Source: Streptomyces sp. MNU76
Lineage (GTDB): Bacteria; Actinomycetota; Actinomycetes; Streptomycetales; Streptomycetaceae
Length of the DNA: 64,000 nucleotides
Direction: 5' to 3'
NCBI RefSeq assembly: GCF_020982545.1
Contig: NZ_JAJKLK010000007.1
Coordinates: forward strand, 62,001-126,000
A model generated the notes under the pieces. It had not been told where the DNA came from. It made no database searches and saw only the letters and a list, made by a program, of their open reading frames with translations. Position 1 is the first letter of the stretch, and each line of letters starts with the position of its first letter. This document shows, piece by piece, positions 9,158-18,069 of this stretch. A program made the position numbers and the translations under genes.

Positions 9158-9632
9158 TGACGCGGACGCGGCGGTGGCGGTGGCGGTGGCGGTGGCGGTG
9201 GCGGTGGCGGTGAAGCGTACGCGAGCCGCTCCGGCGCGTCGAGAGCGCGGCGCCCTCCCGGGAAGCCGCCGCCGGGCGTCCGCTCGGAGGAGCGGCGGGG
9301 AAGTGCCGCTCCTGTCGTCGTCGGCTGAGAGGCGCCCTCGCCGGACGGCACCGAGAACCCGACCGCCCCACGAGACCCTTCCCGATCGTCCGCCACGGAG
9401 AACCCACGCGGGCCGGCCGTCACGAGGAACCCATTCCGACCGCCAGGCACGAAAAGCCCACGCAGACCACGCGCCGCCCAGTGCCCACTTCGAGAAGCCG
9501 CCGCGAAGACCCCACTCCCAAGGGCCCAAGCGAAGAGCCTTCACAGACCACCCGCCCCGGAAAGGCCACTCCGGCCGCCCGCCCCGGAGAGCCCGCTCAG
9601 GCCGTCCGCCCCCGGATGCCCCTGGTCGGCCG
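9158..9632. other. Gap in the kinase operon, low complexity
   Basis: Apart from the GCGGTG repeat I see no gene here. The upstream extension of the membrane-protein frame (Trp/Gly/Arg-rich, 9158-9544) does not look like real protein sequence. Confidence 0.4.
9171..9212. repeat. Tandem hexanucleotide (GCGGTG) x7
   Basis: Seven perfect GCGGTG units, 42 bp, begin 13 bp upstream of the chosen start of the GlnX-like gene. Translated on the minus strand they would give alternating Ala-Thr. Shorter runs of the same unit occur inside the gene near 8525-8545. It is a candidate site for slippage. Confidence 0.85.
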
Positions 9633-11270
9633 TCACAGCAGTTTCTCCCCGCACGCTATGCAGTAGCGGGCCTCGCTCCCGGCCGGGGCGGCGCACCGGG
9701 CGCAGCGTGCGCCCGGTTGCGGAGCCGCGGTGCCGGTCAGCGGCACGGGCCGGGACCCCGCGCGCAGGATCATCGGTCCGAGCGTGGACGCGTCGACGGC
9801 GTCGCCCGGGCGCAGCCGGACCCGCCCCGCCGACGCGTCCTCGATGTCGGCGACCGCACCGATCTCGTGCAGCACCCAGTCCGTGCCGAACCGGGCCGCC
9901 AGCCGCGCCGCCCGCCCCAAATGCCCCTCGGCGACGTCCCACCGCCGCTCCCCGAGCGCGACGAGCCCCCGCCGCAACGCCTCCCGCATCACGGTGCGCG
10001 ACTTCTGCTCGCGCACACTGTCACCCCCGGCCGCGACCTCGGGCGGCGGCAGCTCGGGCCGGTGCCAGCGTGCGGTGACCGCCGCGTGGACATCCCCGAC
10101 GGACACCATGGCGAACTGCAACCACGTCTCCAACGGGTCACCGTCGGCGTCGGCGACGAGCGTGAGCAGATAGTCTCGCCCGCCCCGCTCCCACTGGTAC
10201 GTCGGAAAGCTCCAGCGATGCGGCCGCCCGGGCTGCGGAAGTCCACCGAGACGATGCGGCCGGGGCGCCTTCTCGTTCAGCGCGACCTGCCGCACCGTGG
10301 GCCGTACGGTCACCTCGATCGGCAACTGCGGGGCGTGCACCCGGCGCAGTCGCCGTACGGCGGCGGTGATCGCCCCGCCGAGACCGTCGTCCACGAACTC
10401 GGCGGTGCCGTGCAGCCGTTCGGCGAGCGTCAGCAACGGCTCGGGCGCCCAGTCCGCGCCCACGGCGAGCACATCGCAGGTGAAGTGCCCCGCGCAGGCG
10501 TCCAGTTCCTCCTCCAGCCGGGTCTCGCCAGGGCCGCTGCTGCCGTCGGTGATCAGCAGCAGATGCCGTACGGACAGCGGGCGGGCCGCGAGCAGGCCGC
10601 GCGCCCTGGCCGCCCAGACGGCGTACCCTGCGGGGCGCGGGCCGTCCCGGTGCAGTGGTATCGCGCCTGCCGCGAAGGCGGCCCGGCGCTTCTCGTGCTG
10701 ATCGGCGACGGCCCACTCGGCGTCTCCCCGTGGGTAGCAGGGGACCGGCTCGGGGCCGGCGCCGAGCACGGTGAACGAGATGCCGTCGGGCAGTCCCCTG
10801 AGCGCGGCCGGCAAGGCGTGCCGGACGACCGCCCGGAGAGGTTCGGCGACATCGACCGCGATGATCACGGCGAGCTCGATCGCGGACAGCTCGGCGGGGG
10901 CGTCCCCTGCGGTCACGTCCACCCGCAGATGCGCCTCGATCTTCGCGCTGCGATGCGGCCGCACATCGCCGTCGAGGTCGACCCGCACGCGGATCTCCGG
11001 CCGCGCCGACCGCCCGTGGCCACCCGTACGCCCGCCCAGCGCGCGGCCGCCCGTACGCCCGTCCGCACGCGCTTCCGCACCACCGCGTGTACGCCCGCCC
11101 ACGAGCCCGTCCCCTGCCCGCCCGTACGACGCTCCATACGTCCGCCCCCACGCCCGCAGCCCGTCCGCCCGCTCACGCCCTGGCCCATGCCCGCTCACGT
11201 ACCGCCCCATGTGCCCGCTCACGCACCGGCCCATGTGCCCGCCCACGCGCCCGCTCATGTTGTGCGTCAC
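9633..11270 (-). CDS. vWA-domain protein with C-terminal zinc ribbon
   Basis: A 545-residue protein from GTG 11270, which has a strong GGAAGGAA site. The frame is open to 11321. The first 80-90 residues are low-complexity Gly/Arg. From about residue 95 a vWA-like fold is seen (ELSAIELAVIIAVDVAEPL, SVRHLLLITDGSSGPGETRL, CDVLAVGADWAPEPLL). The C-terminus is a zinc ribbon, CxxC then CxxC (ARCARCAA and YCIACGEKLL). vWA/zinc-ribbon proteins often accompany PknG-type kinases in actinobacteria and may be phosphorylation targets. The function is inferred from context only. Confidence 0.7.
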   Translation of the reverse strand: MTHNMSGRVGGHMGRCVSGHMGRYVSGHGPGRERADGLRAWGRTYGASYGRAGDGLVGGRTRGGAEARADGRTGGRALGGRTGGHGRSARPEIRVRVDLDGDVRPHRSAKIEAHLRVDVTAGDAPAELSAIELAVIIAVDVAEPLRAVVRHALPAALRGLPDGISFTVLGAGPEPVPCYPRGDAEWAVADQHEKRRAAFAAGAIPLHRDGPRPAGYAVWAARARGLLAARPLSVRHLLLITDGSSGPGETRLEEELDACAGHFTCDVLAVGADWAPEPLLTLAERLHGTAEFVDDGLGGAITAAVRRLRRVHAPQLPIEVTVRPTVRQVALNEKAPRPHRLGGLPQPGRPHRWSFPTYQWERGGRDYLLTLVADADGDPLETWLQFAMVSVGDVHAAVTARWHRPELPPPEVAAGGDSVREQKSRTVMREALRRGLVALGERRWDVAEGHLGRAARLAARFGTDWVLHEIGAVADIEDASAGRVRLRPGDAVDASTLGPMILRAGSRPVPLTGTAAPQPGARCARCAAPAGSEARYCIACGEKLL

Positions 11271-11321
11271 CGTTCCTTCCCCGTTCGTCGCCGTACGCAC
11301 CACATGGCCCCTGCCCGCCAC

Positions 11322-11383
11322 CCCTTTAGCCCCTCAGTCCCCTTTAGCCCCTCCAGTCCCTCCAGCCCCTCCAGCCCCTCAGG
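11322..11383. repeat. Purine-rich tandem repeat upstream of the vWA gene
   Basis: Imperfect copies of a 9-14 base unit, read on the minus strand as ggggctggagg and ggggctaaagg, fill the gap between the TPR gene and the vWA frame. The minus strand shows several GGAGG runs that resemble ribosome sites. Confidence 0.6.
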
Positions 11384-11412
11384 CAACCAGGCCCTCTCCC
11401 TCCTCCCCCCAG

Positions 11413-12354
11413 TCAGACCACGGTCTGTGGCCGTACCGCCTGGAGGAGGTCCACGAGGTGTTCATGCGCGGCAGCCGTCTCCCCGTGCCGGGCGGCGAGT
11501 TGGCGGTAGTGGGACTCGATCCGTGCGCGCAGCTCCCGCTCCTGCGGGCTCAGCCGCCGCAGACTGCCGGGATCGAGCCGCCCGCCGCCCGCTCCCCCGG
11601 TGCCGGGCCGGTCGCCACGGCTGTGGAGCGCGTCCAGCTTCCATTCGTGCAGTTCGGTGCTGAGGCGCAACGCCTCGTCCTCGGACAGGCTCGGCCCGCC
11701 GGCGCCCGGTTCCCGGAGGACGAGGTCGCTCAGTTCGGCCAGCGCCGCGTCGACCTCGCTGGGCGCGGGCAGCGGATCGTCGTCGCGGGGCAGCCGGGCC
11801 GCGCGGATGCGCAGGGAGGCGATCCGGGTGACGGTGTGGTCCAGAGTGCCGGGACGGACCCGGCCGAGGACGTCGAGGGCGGCCCGGCGGTCGCCCGCGC
11901 GGAGCGCGAGCCGGGCGAGCCCCAGGGCCGCGCCCCCGTGCGCGGGGTTGCGGGCGAACACGGCCTCGTACAGCTCCTTGGCCGTGGGCCCGGCCGTGTC
12001 GTCGCCGAGCCGTTCGCCGCAGTAGGCGAGGGCCAGCTTGGGCGCGTACTCGCCGGGCAGTTCGAGGCGGACGGCGGCGAAGTGGCCCTTGGCCTCGGCG
12101 ACCCGGCGCGGGTCGCCGTCGAGGTCGGCGCGGCGCAGCGCGACCAGCGCGCGGTGCCACTCCAGGCGCCACCGGCGCACGGCGGACGGCCCGGGGATGG
12201 AGTCGGCGGTGTCCAGCTCCTCCTGTGCGCGCTCCAGGTCGTCCCGGGTGTTCCGGCCCAGCAGGACCCGTACGTTGTGCAGGCGGATCTCGACCGAGGG
12301 CGGCTTGCCCTCCTCCTGGTCGAGGAGCCGGCCGGGGTCGTAGCCGCTGCTCAC
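11413..12354 (-). CDS. pknG: TPR region of the PknG-like kinase, in a separate frame
   Basis: 313 codons from GTG 12354, overlapping the kinase stop by 4 bp (GTGA). The sequence matches the C-terminal TPR part of PknG: SVEIRLHNVRVLLGR, WRLEWHRALVALRRADL, LPGEYAPKLALAYCGERLG and AVFARNPAHGGAALGLARLAL. Upstream of the GTG the same frame stays conserved-looking (PGDPQTTRFEVSSGYDPGRLL). This suggests the two frames were one gene and a single base was lost near 12387-12396. If the split is real, translational coupling could still make both parts. Confidence 0.8.
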   Translation of the reverse strand: MSSGYDPGRLLDQEEGKPPSVEIRLHNVRVLLGRNTRDDLERAQEELDTADSIPGPSAVRRWRLEWHRALVALRRADLDGDPRRVAEAKGHFAAVRLELPGEYAPKLALAYCGERLGDDTAGPTAKELYEAVFARNPAHGGAALGLARLALRAGDRRAALDVLGRVRPGTLDHTVTRIASLRIRAARLPRDDDPLPAPSEVDAALAELSDLVLREPGAGGPSLSEDEALRLSTELHEWKLDALHSRGDRPGTGGAGGGRLDPGSLRRLSPQERELRARIESHYRQLAARHGETAAAHEHLVDLLQAVRPQTVV

Positions 12355-13823
12355 CTCGAACCGCGTGGTCTGCGGGTCGCCGGGTAGCGCCTGGGCACCG
12401 GCAGCCGACGGGCGATCTCGGTGAGGGTGGGCGCGCCGAGGTCGAGGGCGGGGGCGAGGGGCGGGTCGTACCGGTCGCGGCGGGGGCGGTCGAGCCAGTG
12501 TTCGATGCCGGGCACGGTGCCGAGCCGGGCGCCGAGCAGTTGGGGGGACGGCCAGAAGTAGTCGGAGGGTTCGGGCGGGTCGCTCTTGCCGCGCAGGGCG
12601 CGGATCTCCCGCAGCGCGCCCCGCAGTTGGCCGGCCATCTCGCGGGCGTCGGCGAAGCGGAGCCCCGGATCGGTGCGGGTGGCGCGGTCGACGACCTCGT
12701 GGAAGGAGGCGGTGCCGAGGCCGGGCACCTCGTCGACGGCCCAGCCGGCGAGTTCCCGCAGGGTGACCCCGACGGTGTGCAGGTCGTGGGCGGTGGTGGG
12801 CATGGGCGAGGACGCGGTCTCGGGCGCCATGTAGTCGGGGGTGACATGGGCGGGCGGCTGACTCTGTCCCCGCTCACGCATCCCGCCGAGATCGATGACC
12901 TTGACACCGTCCCCGTGGTGCACGACGTTCGAGGGCTTCATGTCCCCGTACACGAAGCCTCTTTCGCCACCCGTGTGCAGATGCGCGAGCGCTTCGAGGA
13001 TCTGGCAGCCGTACGCGGCCACGTGCTCGATGTCGAGGACGGACTCCCCGCGTCGGGTCTCCTTGACCACCTTGTCGAGGGTGCCGTCGCCGACGTCGTC
13101 CATGACGATGTACCCGCCGGTGACCCGCCCGGAGTCGTCGCGCCGGGCGACGAAGTCACGGATCTGGACGATACGGGGGTGGCGGATGGCGACGAGGTTG
13201 CGGCGTTCGACGTCGGCGAGCCGGGCCCCGTCCTGCTCGTACCGGTTGAGCAGCCCTTTCACGGCGACGACGTCACCGAGGTGCGTGTCCTCGGCGAGGT
13301 AGACCCAGCCCTGGCCGCCGTGCGCGATGGGCCCCATGATCCGGTACTGGTCGCGCAGCACGTCGCCCTCGGCGAGTTCGGGCCGGTACGAGTAGGGCTC
13401 GCCGCAGGCCGGACAGTACCCCTCGACCGGCACCGGGCCCACGGTGTAGGGCGGCGCGAAGGTGATGCCGCACTCGCCGGACGAACAGACCATACGGACG
13501 CGCAGCGGCGCCTCGGGGTGGATGAGGCGCTCCCGGGCGGGCTGCGAGGCACGCTCGGGCAGCGCGAGCAGCTCGGCGGGCCCGAACTCCCGGGCCTCGT
13601 CGGGCAGGGCGGGCAGCCGGGGCCCGTCCTCCGCACGACCACACACGGCACAGTGCCGGGTGGGCAACAGGAGCCCACCACAAGGAGCCCCGCCGAAGCG
13701 CCGATGCGGACACGTGGGCGCCCCACGGCCACCGACCCCTCGGCCACCTTCCCGGGAGCGTTCCTCCCCGACCCCTTGCTTCATGGCCACCTGCCCCCGA
13801 GGCACCCTTCGCCCGGTCCCCAC
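12351..13823 (-). CDS. pknG: PknG-like serine/threonine kinase, zinc-ribbon and kinase domains
   Basis: 490 residues. Cysteine pairs (CPHRR...PCGG, HCAVCG, VCSSGEC, YCPACGEPYSY) form rubredoxin/zinc-ribbon modules at about 35-155. The kinase then starts with QYRIMGPIAHGGQGWVYLAE and has VAVKGLL, the catalytic loop FVYGDMKPSNVV and VKVIDLGGM in place of DFG, all features of the PknG group. It is soluble. In mycobacteria PknG senses amino-acid status through GlnH and GlnX and phosphorylates the FHA protein GarA/OdhI. The C-terminal TPR lies in another frame downstream. The start is uncertain; MKQGVG, 13 residues in, is an option. Confidence 0.85.
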   Translation of the reverse strand: MGTGRRVPRGQVAMKQGVGEERSREGGRGVGGRGAPTCPHRRFGGAPCGGLLLPTRHCAVCGRAEDGPRLPALPDEAREFGPAELLALPERASQPARERLIHPEAPLRVRMVCSSGECGITFAPPYTVGPVPVEGYCPACGEPYSYRPELAEGDVLRDQYRIMGPIAHGGQGWVYLAEDTHLGDVVAVKGLLNRYEQDGARLADVERRNLVAIRHPRIVQIRDFVARRDDSGRVTGGYIVMDDVGDGTLDKVVKETRRGESVLDIEHVAAYGCQILEALAHLHTGGERGFVYGDMKPSNVVHHGDGVKVIDLGGMRERGQSQPPAHVTPDYMAPETASSPMPTTAHDLHTVGVTLRELAGWAVDEVPGLGTASFHEVVDRATRTDPGLRFADAREMAGQLRGALREIRALRGKSDPPEPSDYFWPSPQLLGARLGTVPGIEHWLDRPRRDRYDPPLAPALDLGAPTLTEIARRLPVPRRYPATRRPRGSR

Positions 13824-13870
13824 TCCCCGGCCCGACCCGACCGCCGGGCCTCATGTCAGACCTCCGGGCC

Positions 13871-15276
13871 TCATGCCATACCTCCGGGTGCCCGCTCTCC
13901 GGTGCGCCGCAGATCGGCGCGGAGGGTGCGAACCAACTCCCGCAGCCGGGCAAGCCGCTGCTGCGGACCCGCGCCCCCACCGGTGCCGCCACCCGCACCA
14001 CCCCAACCACCCGATCCGGCCCCACCACCGCCGTCGATCAACCGAAACTCGCCCCGGCGCCGTTCGGCGGTCTCGGTGAGGGAGCCCAGCGACGCACTGT
14101 CGACCACACCGTGCCGAACCGCGCGGCTGAACTCGGCCCGCTCCAGCCGGGCGAGTAACGTGTCCGCGTGGGTGTGCAGCGCGGGCGCGAGAAGTTCGTC
14201 GCAGGCGGCGTTCCAGCCGGTGCCTCCCTCGTGCCGGAAGACCAGAAGCAGCCGGAAGCCAAGGGGCCGTAATCGGGCGAGGAGGGCGATCAACGGCCCC
14301 GGCTCGGCCTCCTCGTCGAGCCCGTCGACCAGGACGGTGACCCGCTGCCCGCCCACGGGGCCGGGCGCCGGCCCGGACGGGCGCGGCCGGGTCCCGAGGA
14401 GCCAGTCCCAGTAGGCCAGATACTGCCCGGGCGGAAAGGCGATGTGCCCCAGTGCGTGATCGGCGAGGTCGGGCCGACTGGACACCCCACCCCGGTGGAC
14501 GAGGTCGGCCCGATGCACGAGATGCCGCAGGGACCGTTCCTTCCCGCTCCCCGGAGGGACCACGGTGATCTTCACCGGCTCCTCGTCGGCGTACTCGTCA
14601 CCGAACCACCGCGCCAGCCTCTCCTCGAAACCATGGTCCCAGGCATACGGCGTACTCAACTCGGCGACCAGCGGCGACAGTTCGGCGATACGCGCGACGG
14701 GAATCAGATACGAGAACGCGAGCCGGTTGTTCTCCGGCAACAACCCGCCCATGTCTCCCCGCCAACTGACGACGAGCCCGACGACCCGCGCGGGCCGCCC
14801 CTCCCCGGGCCGGGTGCACACGGCCGCCCCGCTGAACCCCCGCCGCACGACCTCGGCCTTGGTCACGGCGTCGAGCTGCACGCGCTCACCGCTGACCCCG
14901 CCGATCCGCCCCCACAGACTCATCCCGTCGTCGAAGCCCTCCGCGTACCCGGTGGCGGAGACCTCCATCCCGCCCCACAACGCGGTCTCCAGCCGGGCGG
15001 GCCGCGCCTGGGGCCGGGGGCGTCCAACCGCAGTACGGCGACGTCCTCACCGCTCTCCCCCTCGGCTAGCCAACCGCCGGGCGGCACACGCGCGGACACC
15101 GCCTCGATCTCACTGTTCTCCGCGAACTCCACCCACATCACGGCATCCGGATCGCGCACCACATGCGCACAGGTCAACACGGTGTTCTGATCGACGAGCA
15201 CCCCGGCGCCGCAGATGGGGCCCCGCGCACTCCCGCGCCGCAGCCGGAGCCTCCAGTCCGCACGCAATTCCCCCAT
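13871..15276 (-). pseudogene. Trypsin-like peptidase fused to a P-loop-like domain, one frameshift
   Basis: Two frames form one protein of about 468 residues. From ATG 15276 the first has GAGVLVDQNTVLTCAHVV (catalytic His) and GEDVAVLRLDAP (Asp). After a one-base loss at 15004-15015 the second continues ARLETALWGGMEVSATGYAE and GFSGAAVC (Ser). The C-terminal half has an NTPase-like pattern, VVPPGSGKERS and VTVLVDGLDEE. Trypsin-plus-NTPase proteins next to trypco genes belong to the counter-invader systems described by Aravind and colleagues. The break sits in a C run and may be an assembly error; if real, the protein is dead. The divergent trypco2 gene supports the assignment. Confidence 0.75.
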
Positions 15277-15334
15277 GCCACCTCACAGTACGCGCGGGGC
15301 ATGGTGCGTCCCTAGACTTGTGAACCAACTTGGA

Positions 15335-15357
15335 TCGGTCAATCGATTCGGTCAATC
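15335..15357. promoter_or_regulatory. Direct repeats tcggtcaatc in the divergent promoter
   Basis: Two perfect 10-bp copies (15335-15344 and 15348-15357), spaced 13 bp, lie between the peptidase and trypco2 starts. They are a candidate operator. Confidence 0.4.
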
Positions 15358-15381
15358 AACGGAATCCGACGGGGTGTTGAC

Positions 15382-15675
15382 ATGAGCGATACCGAACCGG
15401 TCGGCCTGGCGGAGGCCATCGGCACGGTCCGCGCGGAACTGGCCCGGGCCCAGGCGGAGGGCGCGGCGAGCGACTGGCGGTTCAGCGTGGAGCAGGTCAG
15501 CCTGGAGTTCGCGGTCCAGTTCCACCGCTCCGGCGAGGGCGGCGCGGGCCTCCGCCTCGGCGTCGTCGAGGCCCGCCTGGGCGGCACGGTCAGCCACGAC
15601 ACCACCCACCGCATCCAGGTCGACCTGAAACCCCTCCCAGGCCCAACAGGCCACCACCACGAGGTAGGCCGCTGA
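15382..15675 (+). CDS. Trypco2-domain protein
   Basis: 97 residues: LAEAIGTVRAELARAQAEGA, a DWRFSVEQVSLEFAVQFHR strand region and LRLGVVEARLGGTVSHDTTH. This matches the trypsin-co-occurring domain 2 pattern, thought to be a small partner of conflict-system peptidases. It diverges from the trypsin/NTPase gene with 105 bp between starts. Confidence 0.75.
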   Translation: MSDTEPVGLAEAIGTVRAELARAQAEGAASDWRFSVEQVSLEFAVQFHRSGEGGAGLRLGVVEARLGGTVSHDTTHRIQVDLKPLPGPTGHHHEVGR

Positions 15676-15771
15676 CCCACCCCCCGGGGGGCCTGATCGC
15701 CGCCTACCGACCCCTACGACACCCACACCACGCCCCACAAGCCCGTCCTCCCACCCCCACAGCGCAGCAAA

Positions 15772-15803
15772 AAACCGCAGCCCAATTACCTGACCTGCGG
15801 TTT
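15772..15803. terminator. Hairpin terminator
   Basis: Arms aaaccgcag and ctgcggttt pair around 14 bases, with A and T runs outside, about 100 bp past trypco2. The remainder of 15676-15927 has no visible gene. Confidence 0.55.
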
Positions 15804-15927
15804 CCCTTTCGCTGGATGCGGGCGGCCGGGTTCCCCGAGCCTCCGGCGCTGCCGCGCCGGAGGTCGCTCACGCAAGCCACCTCGCGGCATTCCCGGCCGT
15901 ATGACGCGTCACACCCCGAGCAACACA

Positions 15928-16146
15928 AAAGGCCAGGTCACGAGCTATCTGACCTGGCCTTTACCGGAGCCGCCTTCGGGATTCGAACCCGAGACCTACG
16001 CATGACGAGACCGTGAGCGTTCGTGTTGCCCAGTGCCTTGCCGTGCTACGTGGTGACGTTTTTCCTGATCAGAGCATGCGCAGCAAGTTGACCCGTACCA
16101 CCCCGTGATGCAGTGTCCAAAGGCGTCTGTCCACCGGCCGTCCACC
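15928..16146 (-). other. Attachment-site copy 1: tRNA 3' end at the chromosome-island junction
   Basis: The minus strand of 15966-16010 is the anticodon loop, T-arm and acceptor 3' strand of a tRNA (CTCGT..., GGTTCGAATCCC, AGGCGGC). The 5' half is missing, so it is a captured 3' end, probably tRNA-Thr(CGU). On its left a terminator hairpin (aaaggccaggtca / tgacctggccttt, 15928-15962) differs from that of the other three copies and is probably the native one. No arm repeats lie on the left. On the right, paired GTCCACC repeats (16129-16135, 16140-16146) sit 163 bp from the core start. This copy is the left edge of the island. It is identical to copy 2 over 65 bp. Confidence 0.8.
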
Positions 16147-16336
16147 GATGGGGCCGCTTGATCGGCCGCCTCCCGCGACCTCATCGCTCCTGACGAAACC
16201 CCGACAGGAGCGGAGCCCGACATGAGGACGACTGTCCATTTCCCACAAGGGGCGACCGCTCGGCACGTCACCGTGAACGCCGCAGCTTCCATCCACGACG
16301 GAATCTACGACCGAAACGATATCTACCATCATCGAT

Positions 16337-16344
16337 TACCGGTA
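16337..16344. promoter_or_regulatory. Palindrome taccggta upstream of vapBC
   Basis: An 8-bp palindrome lies 40 bp before vapB inside an AT-richer stretch, where VapBC autoregulation would act. The evidence is only position and symmetry. The rest of 16147-16383 holds no gene. Confidence 0.3.
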
Positions 16345-16383
16345 TCATTTCACTGGCAGAAGCACCTCCGAGAGGATCACCAC

Positions 16384-16638
16384 ATGGCCAGAACTGTCAT
16401 CGACCTCGATGAAGACATGGTCACCGAGGCCATGCGCATCTTCGGGACCAAAACGAAAGCCAAAGCCGTGCGCCTCGCCATGGAAGACGCCGTCAAGCGG
16501 CACCTGCGGCAGGAGGGCTTCGACGCCATGGAGGCCGGCGAGCTCGACTTCAGTGAGATCGTCGAGAACACCGGCCCCCGCAACGCAGACGGCTCCCTCA
16601 AGCACAACGGCGACCGCGACGGAGGCCGGGCCGCCTGA
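16384..16638 (+). CDS. vapB: VapB-type antitoxin
   Basis: 84 residues. The N-terminus MARTVIDLDEDMVTEAMRIF followed by KTKAKAVRLAMEDAVKRHL is a ribbon-helix-helix DNA-binding domain. The tail (FDAMEAGELDFSEIV) would wrap the toxin. A GAGAGGA site precedes ATG 16384; a longer frame from 16222 exists but is unlikely. Its stop overlaps the vapC start. Confidence 0.85.
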   Translation: MARTVIDLDEDMVTEAMRIFGTKTKAKAVRLAMEDAVKRHLRQEGFDAMEAGELDFSEIVENTGPRNADGSLKHNGDRDGGRAA

Positions 16639-17057
16639 TGCAGGACCGCTACCTGATCGACAAGTCAGCCCTCGCCCGCTGGACGAAACCGAGCGTCAAG
16701 GAGGTGCTCAGGCCACTGCACGAGCGCTACCTCCTCGCCGTGTGCCGGCCCACCGAGTTCGAGATGATCCACTCTGCACGGGACAGCTCCGAAGCAACCC
16801 GGATCAGCACCTGGCTCCACGCCTTCGACTACCTCCGCACCGACGACGACACCTTCACCCGCGCTCTCGAGATCCAGCGCCATGCCCTCAACTCAGGCTT
16901 CCACCGCGCTCTGTCCCTCCCCGATCTGCTGATCGCCGCCACAGCGGAACTGCACCGGCGGACGGTCCTCCACTACGACGGAGACTTCGACATGATCGCC
17001 TCCCTCACCGGCCAACCCACCGAATGGGTCGTCCCGCCCGGCAGCGCCGACCGATGA
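16638..17057 (+). CDS. vapC: VapC-type PIN-domain toxin
   Basis: 139 residues, ATG overlapping the vapB stop (TGATG). PIN-domain acidic residues are visible: LIDKSALAR (Asp 8), the FEMIH glutamate, SLPDLLIAATA and LHYDGDFDMIA. VapC proteins cleave RNA, often initiator tRNA, and are held inactive by VapB. It is the only intact cargo of element A and could stabilise the island. Confidence 0.85.
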   Translation: MQDRYLIDKSALARWTKPSVKEVLRPLHERYLLAVCRPTEFEMIHSARDSSEATRISTWLHAFDYLRTDDDTFTRALEIQRHALNSGFHRALSLPDLLIAATAELHRRTVLHYDGDFDMIASLTGQPTEWVVPPGSADR

Positions 17058-17376
17058 GAATGCCGGCCTTCCCCACCTCCCATGAGAGGTCTGGTGCCCC
17101 TCATGGAATGGTCGCCAGGGAGTTCGGCAGCTGGCCTGCGTCAGCGCACTGGTCACCCTGTACAGCCTGGATCTGCGCGGACCCCTGCGGGTCCTGGCCT
17201 GGACCGCCGGGATAGGCCTCGTCGAACTAGGCGACCTGCGACCGGGCCGCTTTACACCGGCGCTGAGGACTCCAAGGCAAGTGTCTCCACTGTTCAGACT
17301 GCACAAGAGACGGGGCATCTGAGACAGCACCTGCGGGGCCGAGATCGGATGCACCCTGCACACACGCCGCACAAAT
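17058..17376. other. Gene-poor end of element A
   Basis: No intact gene. A short stretch near 17131-17300 reads as QLACVSALVTLYSLDLRG then PLRVLAWTAGIGLVELGDL, possibly a fragment of a hydrophobic mobile-element protein. Confidence 0.3.
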
Positions 17377-17778
17377 GGCCACCGGATGGCCACCGGCGAT
17401 CACTCCGAAACTCGATGCAAAAGCCCTCAGAACCATGAACTCGCAGGTCACAGTGGCGAACCGAAAACCGGACAAAAGCTGTAAACCGGGGACCTACGCA
17501 TTTCGATGCACAGACCAGCAGTGCCCGATTCGCCAGATATCCAAGGTCAACGAAAAAAGAAAACCCCAGGTCAAAGGCCTGACCTGGGGTTCACCATGGA
17601 GCCGCCTTCGGGATTCGAACCCGAGACCTACGCATGACGAGACCGTGAGCGTTCGTGTTGCCGAATACCGCGCGCTGCCGCCGAGTGATGTCGTGCCTGA
17701 TCAGAGCGCTTACGGCAAGTTGCCCCCTGCTACCCCGTACTGTCCCGTCCAAAGGCGTCCGGCCACCAAGCGGCCACC
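17377..17778 (-). other. Attachment-site copy 2 (junction of elements A and B)
   Basis: Core tRNA 3' end at 17598-17642. On the left are paired GGCCACC repeats (17377-17383, 17388-17394) 221 bp before the core, and a decayed anticodon-like copy (gacctacgcattt) 107 bp before it. On the right, paired GGCCACC repeats (17761-17767, 17772-17778) sit 163 bp after the core start. Each pair has an 11-bp period, one helical turn, as expected of arm-type sites for a tyrosine integrase. Arms on both sides mean two elements meet here. Confidence 0.75.
17562..17592 (-). terminator. tRNA-type terminator at att copy 2
   Basis: Arms aaccccaggtca and tgacctggggtt, 12 bp perfect, lie directly after the tRNA 3' end on the minus strand. 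The same hairpin is at copies 3 and 4. Confidence 0.75.
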
Positions 17779-18069
17779 GGATCGGGCGCTCCCGAAGCGA
17801 CGGGTCTCGAATCGGTGAGTTGTCGGACTCGGACAAGGCCCCATCCACTGGACACCTAGGCCACCGCCACCGACCAGTCCAGTCCAGTCCAGTCCAGCCG
17901 TAGATCGTGATCTTGATGCCGGGGATGCGGTCTACCTCAGGTAGTGACCGGTGCATGATCTGACCGTGCCTGGTGGGCGGCTGCGGTGTGCGCACATGCC
18001 ACGGATGTCCCCCATGGGGAGCGGCTCTGCCCGCCGTATCATGACGGCACACGGGAAGGAGCACCGTCC

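Noticed and set aside
9174-11663. Long plus-strand open frame of 829 codons
   Set aside because: It is antisense to the vWA gene with its zinc ribbon and starts inside the GCGGTG repeat. Its translation is Pro/Arg-rich with no motif.
12351-12354. Kinase and TPR as two natural genes joined by a GTGA overlap
   Set aside because: Kept as a possibility, but the TPR frame stays protein-like for about 12 codons before its GTG, which fits a broken single gene better.
15966-16040. Complete tRNA gene at att copy 1
   Set aside because: The 5' acceptor strand and D-arm are not present in any of the four copies, so only the 3' part is there.
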